NCBI GenBank assembly: GCA_905234525.1
Contig: CAJOIL010000036.1
Span: 31,182 to 64,320, forward strand
Reading direction: 5' to 3'
DNA: 33,139 nt
Origin: an uncultured Lachnospiraceae bacterium
GTDB lineage: Bacteria > Bacillota > Clostridia > Lachnospirales > Lachnospiraceae
In this document: positions 25,818 to 33,139 of the stretch, piece after piece
Layout of the letters: every line of letters starts with the position of its first letter
Position numbering within the stretch: the stretch's first letter is position 1
The notes under the pieces: generated by a model
What the model was told of the DNA's origin: nothing
Databases searched by the model: none
The model's input: only the letters and a program-made list of their open reading frames with translations
Position numbers and translations under genes: made by a program

Positions 25818-25846
25818 ATTAAAACATACTATTATTCATTTGTCAA
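25818..25846 (-). promoter_or_regulatory. Promoter of the trp operon
   Basis: Minus strand TTGACA (25846-25841), 17-base spacer, TTTAAT (25823-25818). The start should be near 25811, giving a T-box leader of about 340 bases to trpC. Confidence 0.8.
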
Positions 25847-25895
25847 TAAAAATATTTTTGTGTCGGCTTTATTCTATATTTGCCGGTTATGTGTT

Positions 25896-26675
25896 CTAAC
25901 CTAATGCCACATCTAACGCCATCATCATGCTGAAACCCACTGCAAAAGATAGCACTCCTACATTGGAATGTTCACCTACTGACATCTCCGGAATCAACTC
26001 CTCTACAACCACGTAAAGCATTGCCCCTGCTGCAAATGAAAGAAGATACGGCATTGCGGGCGCAACCAATCCTGCCACAAGAACTGTCAGTCCTCCGAAA
26101 ATAGGCTCAACTGCACCTGACATCATTCCAAGCCAAAAGGACTTGGGTTTACTTCTGCCCTCTGCATATAACGGCATAGAAATAATTGCACCTTCCGGGA
26201 AATTCTGTATTGCAATTCCAAGTGCCAACGCAAGCGCACCGCCGGCAGTGATACCATTTGAACCGCTTACAAGTCCGGCGTATACAACTCCTACTGCCAT
26301 TCCCTCAGGAATATTGTGAAGTGTTACAGCAAGAACAAGCATTGCTGTTCTTGTAAGATGACTCTTTGGTCCTTCAACTTGATTAATTCTTCTGTGCAAA
26401 TGTGGTACAACATGGTCAAGAAAAAGCAAAAACAGTATACCCAGCCAGAACCCAATAAACGCCGGAAGAAATGCAAGTCTCCCCATGTCATCCGACTGCT
26501 CAATTGCAGGAATGATAAGGCTCCATATAGATGCAGCCACCATAACACCTGCCGCAAAGCCTGTAAGTGCCCTCTGAATACTATGATTTAGATCTTTTCT
26601 CAAGAAGAATACGCAGGCTGCTCCGAGTGCTGTTCCGGCAAATGGTATGAGCAGACCTATTATTACTGTTTCCAT
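25896..26675 (-). CDS. ZIP family divalent metal transporter
   Basis: A 259-residue importer for zinc or similar metals with eight predicted membrane helices. The metal path is marked by HNIPEGMAVGV in helix 4 and QNFPEGAIISMP in helix 5, the usual ZupT/GufA-like pair. A His-containing loop (FLDHVVPHLHRRINQVEG) lies between helices 3 and 4. It is the last gene of the minus-strand run with the ABC transporters, 54 bases downstream. The 50 bases to the trp promoter hold only a weak hairpin followed by an AT-rich run. Confidence 0.92.
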   Translation of the reverse strand: METVIIGLLIPFAGTALGAACVFFLRKDLNHSIQRALTGFAAGVMVAASIWSLIIPAIEQSDDMGRLAFLPAFIGFWLGILFLLFLDHVVPHLHRRINQVEGPKSHLTRTAMLVLAVTLHNIPEGMAVGVVYAGLVSGSNGITAGGALALALGIAIQNFPEGAIISMPLYAEGRSKPKSFWLGMMSGAVEPIFGGLTVLVAGLVAPAMPYLLSFAAGAMLYVVVEELIPEMSVGEHSNVGVLSFAVGFSMMMALDVALG

Positions 26676-26729
26676 TTTATCTATAACTTCCTCTCTTCTA
26701 TCCTGTCATTATGAAGAATTTTTCCTGCA

Positions 26730-28463
26730 TCAAATCTTCCACGATACGGCTTCTTTTCTATCACTTACGAAATTCTTGTAAATGCCGTCTTCTGCAATCA
26801 ATTCCTCGTGCGTTCCTTTTTGCGTTATCTTACCTTCAGAAACCACAAGAATCTGTTCCGCGTGTCTTACGGTCTTTAGTCTGTGAGCAATCATAATACT
26901 TGTTTTATCTTTTGTAAGCTCCTCTATCGCCTTTGTAAGTAAAGCCTCATTTTCGGGATCCACATTTGCCGTCGCTTCATCAAGTATAATAATCGGTGCA
27001 TCCTTCATAATTGCTCGAGCAATTGATATGCGCTGCTTCTCGCCTCCCGAAAGAGATGCTCCCCCTTCTCCTATCATTGTATCATATCCATCGGGAAGGC
27101 TCATAATAAAATCATGACACATCGCCTTCTTTGCTGCTGCAATCACCGCTTCCATAGACGCTTCCGGCTCACCAAATCGAATATTATTGGCAATGGTATC
27201 CTCAAAGAGATATACACGTTGGAACACAAAACTGAAATTCTTCATAAGTGAATCAAAGCTATATTCCTTTACATTCCTATCACCCAAAAGAACCTCTCCT
27301 TCTTGCACATCCCAAAAACGAGCAATAAGAGATGTAATTGTTGTCTTGCCTCCCCCGGAAGGTCCTACTATAGCTGTAGTAGTATTTTCTTTAATATCCA
27401 GAGTAACATCATCAATAATCTTCCTGTTTTCATATGCAAAGCTTACATGCTCAAGATGAATATTTCTGTTATCCGGTTTAATCTCTTCTCCGTCAATATC
27501 CATCTGTTCTATATCAAGAATTTCGTTAGCCAAATCAACACCTTTTCCAATTATTCTAAGAAGGGCTGTATATGTTCCGGCCAAATCTAAAGATTCAAAA
27601 ATCATAAATGAACATAAGAGCATAGTAATAGTATACACAAGTTCCATTGTTCCATTAAAGAAGAACCAAAGAGATACTCCGGCTATCACAACGCCTATTA
27701 ACTTAGTAATTAAATTCTGCACTCCCACTGCCGGAATAGCTGCCAACTCTGCTTTTATATCAGCTTTCTTTTTTCTTTCAATCGCTTTTCCGACGCGTGA
27801 CTGATTCTGCTCTATTATGTTATAGTTTCTAATCTCAGCAATTCCTTGAATATATTCAAGAATCACTCCAACCATATCTCTATCAGACGAAAGCTTTTCA
27901 TCTGCCACTTTAGCAACACTTCTATTCGTCCATATATTAGTGAGAAGGAATATACCTATCCCAACAAGAGCAATTAACCCAATTCTTATGTCAAATATCA
28001 AAACAAATAACGCTACTACTATAGTTGTTATGCTCCCTTGCAAAACCATCATTATTGCTCGCGTCGCAATGTCTCCTGTTTGTTCCATAGTATTAGTTGT
28101 TACGGATGTAATATGTCCCAGACTTGTATCATTGAAATAACCCATAGGAAGATATCTTAAATGCTCTCCGATTTCTATTCGCTTCAATGCGCATGTGTCA
28201 TATCCGGCTTCTGTTTGAAGCATCGTAGAAAAACGATTCACCACCATTTTCCCTATTGTACTAACAAGCATTAATCCTATTACGATAAGTATTGTTTCAG
28301 TATTTATTTCATTATCAAGAACTGCTTTTATTGCAAAATATGCGGCAGGTATTTTCATAGCCGTAAATATTGCTTCCAATACACCAAGGGCAGCTGATTT
28401 GTAAAACTTGTTTCGATTCTTTTTATTACAAAAATCAAAAAATTTCTTTACCATTTTAAGCAT
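26730..28463 (-). CDS. ABC transporter, fused membrane and ATPase domains, subunit B
   Basis: A 577-residue half transporter with six membrane helices (about 20-310) and an ATPase domain (about 330-575). Walker A is GPSGGGKTT, the Q-loop VFQRVYL, the signature LSGGEKQRIS, Walker B PIIILDEATANVDPENE and the H-loop IAHRLKT. Walker B ending in DPENE rather than the SALD form recalls the YbtP/YbtQ and IrtA/IrtB group, which carries siderophores; that is inference. The start at 28463 has GGAGGTG upstream and overlaps the previous gene's end by 8 bases, so the two subunits are coupled and should form a heterodimer. Confidence 0.9.
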   Translation of the reverse strand: MLKMVKKFFDFCNKKNRNKFYKSAALGVLEAIFTAMKIPAAYFAIKAVLDNEINTETILIVIGLMLVSTIGKMVVNRFSTMLQTEAGYDTCALKRIEIGEHLRYLPMGYFNDTSLGHITSVTTNTMEQTGDIATRAIMMVLQGSITTIVVALFVLIFDIRIGLIALVGIGIFLLTNIWTNRSVAKVADEKLSSDRDMVGVILEYIQGIAEIRNYNIIEQNQSRVGKAIERKKKADIKAELAAIPAVGVQNLITKLIGVVIAGVSLWFFFNGTMELVYTITMLLCSFMIFESLDLAGTYTALLRIIGKGVDLANEILDIEQMDIDGEEIKPDNRNIHLEHVSFAYENRKIIDDVTLDIKENTTTAIVGPSGGGKTTITSLIARFWDVQEGEVLLGDRNVKEYSFDSLMKNFSFVFQRVYLFEDTIANNIRFGEPEASMEAVIAAAKKAMCHDFIMSLPDGYDTMIGEGGASLSGGEKQRISIARAIMKDAPIIILDEATANVDPENEALLTKAIEELTKDKTSIMIAHRLKTVRHAEQILVVSEGKITQKGTHEELIAEDGIYKNFVSDRKEAVSWKI

Positions 28464-30243
28464 TTTGCACCTCCAATCCGGAAATATCAGAAGCATCTAC
28501 ATCCTCATCCTTCGAAGAATTATGTGCTTCCCACATCCTCTTATATAGCTCACATGACTTAAGAAGTTGTTCCTGTGTACCTGATGCCACCACATTACCA
28601 TCATTTATAACATATATCTTATCTACACCTGATATAGTCGATAAGCGATGAGCAATTACGATTAGTGTTCTACCACTTACAAGCTTTGCAACGCTCGATT
28701 GAACAAGTGCTTCATTCTCCGGATCGGTATACGCCGTTGCCTCATCGAGAATTACTATTGGGGCATCCTTAAGCATCGCTCTTGCAATGCATATTCTTTG
28801 CCTTTCTCCTCCTGATAAATGTCCTCCCGCGCCTCCAACTATTGTGTCATATCCATTTTCAAGACCCATTATAAAATCATGACAACCGGATGCTTTAGAT
28901 GCATTTATAACATCCTCATCTGTTGCACCCTTTTTTCCGAGTCTAATGTTTTCCATTACAGATATATCAAATAAATAATTATCTTGAGCTACATATGCAA
29001 TCTGTCCCATATAATACTCGAGTGGTAAGTCTTTAATATTAACATCTCCATAAGTTATGGTTCCCGAATCAACATCCCAAAGTGAATCAATAAGTCGAGC
29101 TATTGTACTCTTACCGGAGCCGGACGGACCAACTATGGCAGTAACCTCTCCTTGTTTGATACTCATATCAATTCCATGAAGAACCTCCTTGTCCTTATAT
29201 GTAAATCTAACATCTTTCAATTGAATATCCGCATTCTTAGGCTTTGTTACAATTTCCGAAGGTCTAACCATATCTTCTCTTTCTAAGATTTCTGTCACTT
29301 CTCCAAAAATTGTTCCTATTTTCAGAAGGTCATCTGTATAAGAGAAAGCCACAACCAACGGAGTTATAAGTCCTGCCGAAAGAATAATGCCTGTAATAAA
29401 GCCTTCAGGAGTAAGCAAATCATTTCGTACTAAAAGTAATCCGATTGGAAGAACACCCAAAAATGTTGCCGGCAAAAAAGACATTGTTCCGGACTGTGGC
29501 CAGATGCATCTTCTCATCCAATCAATAAAAACATCAGCCCCCTCTCTTGCAGCAACTACGAATTTTTCATATGAACTTCCGGTTTTGCCAAATGCCTTAA
29601 TTACTTCTATACCATTAATGTATTCTACTGCTGTATCATTTAGCTTCTTTGTTTTCTCTACAGACACTTCATAACCGCCCTTACTCTTTGCCATCATAAC
29701 AGCCATAAAAATAAGTCCTATAACCACTCCAACAAAGTTAGCAAGTCCCAATCTCCAATCAATAGTCATAATGTATATAAACATAACAACCGGAAGTAAT
29801 ATATTAGCTGTAAACTCCGGTATAATATGTGCCAGTGTCGTTTCCATCGAATCCACTCGTTCAACAATAATATTCTTATAGCTTCCGCTATTATCATCAA
29901 GCACCGAGCCTAATGGAATCTTAGATAATTTCTTGCAAAGTTGCGTTCTTATTCCTCCAAGTACAGTAAATGTAGCAACATGCGACAGAGATGTGGAAAA
30001 CGAATGAAGCGTCATTCTAACCAGCCAGAATAATCCCATCAAAAGTACCATCTTAAGATAATAATCCCACTCCCTGTTTCCTGAAAGAAGTTCCTTAACA
30101 ATATCAGCTATAATCAAATATGGAACAAATGATGCCGCCACTCCAAAAATAGCAAGAACTACACTTCCCAAAAAATACGACTTCTTCCTTCCCGCAAATT
30201 CAAATATCCATGATAATATGCTTCTTTTTTCCTTTTTTCCCAT
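28456..30243 (-). CDS. ABC transporter, fused membrane and ATPase domains, subunit A
   Basis: A 595-residue half transporter paired with the next gene. Membrane helices span about 20-310 and the ATPase about 340-570. Walker A is GPSGSGKST, the Q-loop YVAQDNYLFD, the signature LSGGERQRIC, Walker B PIVILDEATAYTDPENE, and the H-loop IAHRLST. Both subunits have intact motifs, so both sites could hydrolyse ATP. The ATG follows GAGGAGAG. It lies 97 bases after the ATC-hydrolase-like gene, with two small hairpins between but no terminator. Confidence 0.9.
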   Translation of the reverse strand: MGKKEKRSILSWIFEFAGRKKSYFLGSVVLAIFGVAASFVPYLIIADIVKELLSGNREWDYYLKMVLLMGLFWLVRMTLHSFSTSLSHVATFTVLGGIRTQLCKKLSKIPLGSVLDDNSGSYKNIIVERVDSMETTLAHIIPEFTANILLPVVMFIYIMTIDWRLGLANFVGVVIGLIFMAVMMAKSKGGYEVSVEKTKKLNDTAVEYINGIEVIKAFGKTGSSYEKFVVAAREGADVFIDWMRRCIWPQSGTMSFLPATFLGVLPIGLLLVRNDLLTPEGFITGIILSAGLITPLVVAFSYTDDLLKIGTIFGEVTEILEREDMVRPSEIVTKPKNADIQLKDVRFTYKDKEVLHGIDMSIKQGEVTAIVGPSGSGKSTIARLIDSLWDVDSGTITYGDVNIKDLPLEYYMGQIAYVAQDNYLFDISVMENIRLGKKGATDEDVINASKASGCHDFIMGLENGYDTIVGGAGGHLSGGERQRICIARAMLKDAPIVILDEATAYTDPENEALVQSSVAKLVSGRTLIVIAHRLSTISGVDKIYVINDGNVVASGTQEQLLKSCELYKRMWEAHNSSKDEDVDASDISGLEVQNA

Positions 30244-30277
30244 TTTTCTCTCCTCTTTTCTAATTCTTTTGTTTTTG

Positions 30278-30327
30278 GTTAGCCTACGCTAACTCGTTGT
30301 CGTTTTATTACCCCGCCTTTAGCGGGG
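30278..30327. other. Two small hairpins between the ATC-hydrolase-like and ABC genes
   Basis: GTTAGC-CTAC-GCTAAC at 30278-30293 and CCCCGC-CTTTA-GCGGGG at 30311-30327. Neither is followed by a T run on the minus strand, so read-through in the operon is expected. Confidence 0.55.
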
Positions 30328-30339
30328 CTAAGTATTATA

Positions 30340-30969
30340 TTATTTCTTCTTGTATCCGCAGTCGCAATACGGTCCGCCTGTCGCAAGAGTATATTCCCTT
30401 ACAAATCTTGACACACCGCTCATTTCAGTCATTGTATAATCAAGATGACACATAGCAGGCGTCAAGTCATAGAAGCCATACTCCTTCATCAGTGCACAGA
30501 TACCGCATTTTGTAAATCGAGCCTCATAGCCGCTACCATCTTCATAAGGGATAAATTCCATATTCCAAGAATACGGATTCCTGTCGGCAGCATTTAGCTT
30601 CGCCGTCCTCTTCATTCCTTCAATATCCTTATCACTATACTTTTTCTTTCCTCCCAGCTTGCAGAATATCTTAGTGGGTATATTGGTCATAGCCTTTTCA
30701 TAATAGTCTGTGGCTTTTTCAACTGTTGGTCTCTTATCCATAATCTGCAAAAAAGATATTAGCATTGCACAATTTACAATATTGGTCTTGAACCTGTCTG
30801 CCTTCTCAAATTCAGGGAGCTTTATAATAATCCACCTATATCTTTGTTTAGCTTTCTTTGTAATTCTTTCTGCTCTTTTTTTATCATATCCAAGGACAGA
30901 TACAAGACTGTTTTTAAATGATTTTCTGTATAGTAGCCACATACCCGATGGCATTCCGGTGTATTTCAT
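30340..30969 (-). CDS. L-2-amino-thiazoline-4-carboxylic acid hydrolase-like protein
   Basis: A 209-residue protein resembling the ATC_hydrolase family (PF14196). The N-terminal half is basic and helical (YDKKRAERITKKAKQRYRW). The C-terminal half holds the family signature FTKCGICALMKEYGFYDLTP, then MCHLDYTMTEM and the end TLATGGPYCDCGYKKK. Five Cys residues and a His cluster there, so a metal site or thiol chemistry is likely. In Pseudomonas the named enzyme opens a thiazoline ring on the way to L-cysteine, but most family members have no proven substrate. It sits between the MBL-methyltransferase fusion and the ABC pair. Confidence 0.75.
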   Translation of the reverse strand: MKYTGMPSGMWLLYRKSFKNSLVSVLGYDKKRAERITKKAKQRYRWIIIKLPEFEKADRFKTNIVNCAMLISFLQIMDKRPTVEKATDYYEKAMTNIPTKIFCKLGGKKKYSDKDIEGMKRTAKLNAADRNPYSWNMEFIPYEDGSGYEARFTKCGICALMKEYGFYDLTPAMCHLDYTMTEMSGVSRFVREYTLATGGPYCDCGYKKK

Positions 30970-31007
30970 AGTAAGCCTCTTTTCTTAACTTCTTTTCTTA
31001 TTCAAAA

Positions 31008-32525
31008 CTATTTTACACACTTAAAATATACTATAGACCCGTCAACATGGTATTCCACTTCGGAATATAGCTTGTGAAGGATCCGAAGCAACTGTTCTTC
31101 TGTCGGAAATGGCGGTGTAAACCATCCCTTCCTTGACAACACATTACGTACTAACCTATCTATTCGTTTTGATTTGCCTTTAATATAAAAACATGCTATA
31201 AAACTGCCTCCCTTTTTCAAAACACGTCTTGTTTCAATAAATGCTTTCTTTTTATCGGGAAAAGCATGAAATCCATTCATACTCAGCACAACATCAAAGC
31301 TCTTATCAGAAAAAGGAAGTTTACCAACGTCGCCTTGGATAAATGTTACATTTTTACAACCATCCAATCTTCTTTTTGCTTGCTCTAACATATCAACACT
31401 GTAATCCAAGCAGGTAATATTAGATTCCGAAAGATTCTTCCACTTCTTTTCTGTAAATACAGCTGTACCAACCGGAACATCAAGTATATCACCTTTAAAA
31501 TCATTAGGAATGTATGAAAGAATCCTTCTTGCTATCTCATTATCATCTGTTCCGCTCCAGAAAAATCGAATATACGCTCTACTTAAAAGGTTCCCCTGTG
31601 TCAGTACATCATCATAGATATCTTTAGATGAATGATATGCACTGCTTATTCTGTCTGATACCGGTTCAGCTTTTTTCAATCTTTCATTTCTAGCACGCTC
31701 TTCTATATCCTCCTTTTCGTCATATCCGTCATATGGAGCATTGGGGTCATGTGGCTTCTGCTTCTTAAAGCTATTACACACGAAAGCCTTTTTTGCAAAT
31801 ACAAAATCCAAATCATCAGACCATCCTGTATGTCCTGTGATTACTTTAGGTGTAATTTCCCTATCCCTGAGAAGCATCTCAAGTTTTGTTAGGGAACGTT
31901 TCGCTAATTCATTATCCTCCGCAAGTGAATTGATAAAGCTATATCCTCCGTTTGCTCCGAACCATATCGTATCACCTGTGAAAAGATATTCATCATCAAT
32001 AAGATACACCATATGTCCCCATGTATGACCCGGAACAAGAATAGCTTCAACCTTTATATCATCAATATAGAAGACATCACCATCTTGAAGAAGCTCTCTT
32101 TCATTATCGCTCTTTACTATGGGGAGCTTATAGAGACCGAATATAACCTTACGCCTTCTCTCTCCGGTCATATACTTATTCTCAATCTCACTTATATATA
32201 GTTTTGCATTCTTGAAGAGACCGTCACTATCTCTTTCAACTGCGCCAACATGATCCGTGTCCTGATGAGTAATCAAAATATGCTTTATAGAAGACGGCTC
32301 TATATCAAGCCAAGCCATCTTTTCTGACAGCCTTTCATAATTGTATCCGGCATCAATCATAATCGTTGTGCCACTCTTATTGTAGAAAAATATGTTGGCT
32401 ATCCATTCACGAACACAGGCAACATTATCATCTATCCATCCTGTGTTTAAGGGTTTAAATATTTCTTTTCCGCGATATCCCCATGACATAACTACCTTCT
32501 GAAAATTGGATGCTTTCTTCGACAT
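31008..32525 (-). CDS. Metallo-beta-lactamase / SAM methyltransferase fusion
   Basis: A 505-residue two-domain protein. Residues 35-240 form an MBL-fold hydrolase: HQDTDH at 87-92, GHTWGH with His167 and His171, TGDT with Asp185, and GHTGW with His232. The second His of the usual HxHxDH is Asp89. A charged linker (240-300) follows. Residues 315-505 form a class I methyltransferase: motif I ILDVPVGTAVF at 347-357, acidic CLDYSVDML, QGDVGKLPFSDKSFDVVLSM and RRVLKKGGSFIACFY. The fusion puts hydrolysis and methylation on one chain. AAGGAG precedes the ATG. It lies 12 bases after the ketopantoate-reductase-like gene. Substrate unknown. Confidence 0.88.
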   Translation of the reverse strand: MSKKASNFQKVVMSWGYRGKEIFKPLNTGWIDDNVACVREWIANIFFYNKSGTTIMIDAGYNYERLSEKMAWLDIEPSSIKHILITHQDTDHVGAVERDSDGLFKNAKLYISEIENKYMTGERRRKVIFGLYKLPIVKSDNERELLQDGDVFYIDDIKVEAILVPGHTWGHMVYLIDDEYLFTGDTIWFGANGGYSFINSLAEDNELAKRSLTKLEMLLRDREITPKVITGHTGWSDDLDFVFAKKAFVCNSFKKQKPHDPNAPYDGYDEKEDIEERARNERLKKAEPVSDRISSAYHSSKDIYDDVLTQGNLLSRAYIRFFWSGTDDNEIARRILSYIPNDFKGDILDVPVGTAVFTEKKWKNLSESNITCLDYSVDMLEQAKRRLDGCKNVTFIQGDVGKLPFSDKSFDVVLSMNGFHAFPDKKKAFIETRRVLKKGGSFIACFYIKGKSKRIDRLVRNVLSRKGWFTPPFPTEEQLLRILHKLYSEVEYHVDGSIVYFKCVK

Positions 32526-32537
32526 AAAAAATTCTCC

Positions 32538-33139
32538 TTACAAATATCCGTTAGTGTCGCGCTCTAGGTCAAGCCAAGCTTTCGGAATCTCTCCATACTT
32601 CTCAAGACATTTCTTAAAATCCTTGTTTAGTTCACACATTTCGTCTGTTGCATTCATTGCATGGTCGGATGTACAAAGCTTGCCAAGTTTAGTAGCACAT
32701 ATCAATCTATAAAAAGGCATATATTTCTTTTTAAATCCGGGGTTATTATAATCCTTATCAGATTCAGGCATTATCTCGTGTCCATTATCTTCAAGCACAC
32801 GATACGCCTCTATTGTCGCATCCATTACTCTGTTAAGATATGACTTGTCGTTCTTAACCTTTCTAAGATTTCCATCCGTATAATAGCATGCAAATGCAAT
32901 TGGAATTACAGATGCCGCATGACACAAGAGCCAATCAGTCATATTATGTTCGTAAGTCACTTTGAATCTTGTGCCAACAAACAACTTCTTAACAAACCTC
33001 TCACCGGACAGCGAACCCTTTATGTTTCCGACCGTAATCCTATTAAGAGCAACAGACCTTATATACGTCTTTTCCCTGTGTCCGGCAGATGATGCAAATG
33101 CAAAAAGTACATTCTTTCCTCTTAACTCCGATGTAATCT
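32538..33139 (-). CDS. Ketopantoate reductase-like protein, 5' end off window
   Basis: The frame is open from the right edge (200 codons seen) to the TAA at 32538. The visible part starts ITSELRGKNVLFAFASSAGH, then RITVGNIKGSL, and has the helical C-terminal domain HNMTDWLLCHAASVIPIAFA through YMPFYRLICATKLGKLCTSD. This agrees with the second half of the ApbA/PanE ketopantoate reductase family, including the ITVG turn after the Rossmann part. The NADP motif would be outside the window. A frame beginning at the TTG of 32984 is only an internal piece of this gene. Many family members are not pantothenate enzymes, and the neighbours do not suggest pantothenate synthesis. Confidence 0.72.
   Translation of the reverse strand, partial: ITSELRGKNVLFAFASSAGHREKTYIRSVALNRITVGNIKGSLSGERFVKKLFVGTRFKVTYEHNMTDWLLCHAASVIPIAFACYYTDGNLRKVKNDKSYLNRVMDATIEAYRVLEDNGHEIMPESDKDYNNPGFKKKYMPFYRLICATKLGKLCTSDHAMNATDEMCELNKDFKKCLEKYGEIPKAWLDLERDTNGYL

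Noticed and set aside
32538-32984. A complete 148-residue gene starting at TTG 32984
   Set aside because: The frame is open upstream to the window edge and the upstream residues match the same reductase-like family, so it is only the 3' part of a longer gene.

Overview
The window looks like a chromosomal segment of a low-GC Gram-positive anaerobe, most likely a Lachnospiraceae relative (Butyrivibrio, Roseburia or Lachnospira type). Reasons are the strong AGGAG ribosome sites, AT-rich consensus promoters, a T-box leader, an FGGY glycerol kinase next to a homoserine-kinase-like mutase, and protein sequences that read like that family. Genus and species cannot be fixed from the sequence alone. 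Almost every gene lies on the minus strand; the only clear plus-strand gene is a broken yjfB-like motility gene.

Layout. 1-2069: a promoter-driven cluster of two small membrane proteins and a DUF6765-like protein, running off the left edge. 2094-5389: a glycerol unit, gldA then a single-chain dihydroxyacetone kinase, with a 147-bp MITE-like palindrome in the leader. 5399-6789: a secreted SH3/NlpC-P60 wall hydrolase with a perfect promoter and a WalR-like box. 6816-7010: a strongly palindromic element behind trxB (7013-7930). 8008-8386: yjfB pseudogene and a candidate structured RNA. 8393-11520: ridA, cvfB, an acyl-ACP thioesterase and a membrane acyltransferase. 11574-11744: a complete tRNA-Gln(CUG) unit. 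11767-11874: a REP-like repeat abutting glpK. 11874-18289: glpK, a mutase-type proposed homoserine kinase, a broken hom, an alpha/beta hydrolase and a tandem flavoprotein. 18361-18771: an orphan RsbW-like kinase. 18891-25846: a complete trp operon in the order C-F-B-A-D-E-G behind a Trp T-box, with trpD broken. 25896-33139: ZIP transporter, paired ABC transporters, an ATC-hydrolase-like protein, a metallo-beta-lactamase/methyltransferase fusion and a ketopantoate-reductase-like protein running off the right edge.

How it works together. Glycerol can enter by two routes: GldA to dihydroxyacetone and DhaKL to DHAP, or GlpK to glycerol-3-phosphate. The trp operon should respond to uncharged tRNA-Trp. 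The last cluster looks like a small-molecule modification and transport unit, function unknown.

The most unusual features are: four short out-of-frame losses in three genes (hom twice, trpD, yjfB), which are either real decay or a systematic sequence artefact; three unrelated palindromic repeat elements placed exactly at gene ends or leaders; a candidate three-way-junction RNA after ridA; and the MBL-methyltransferase fusion cluster.
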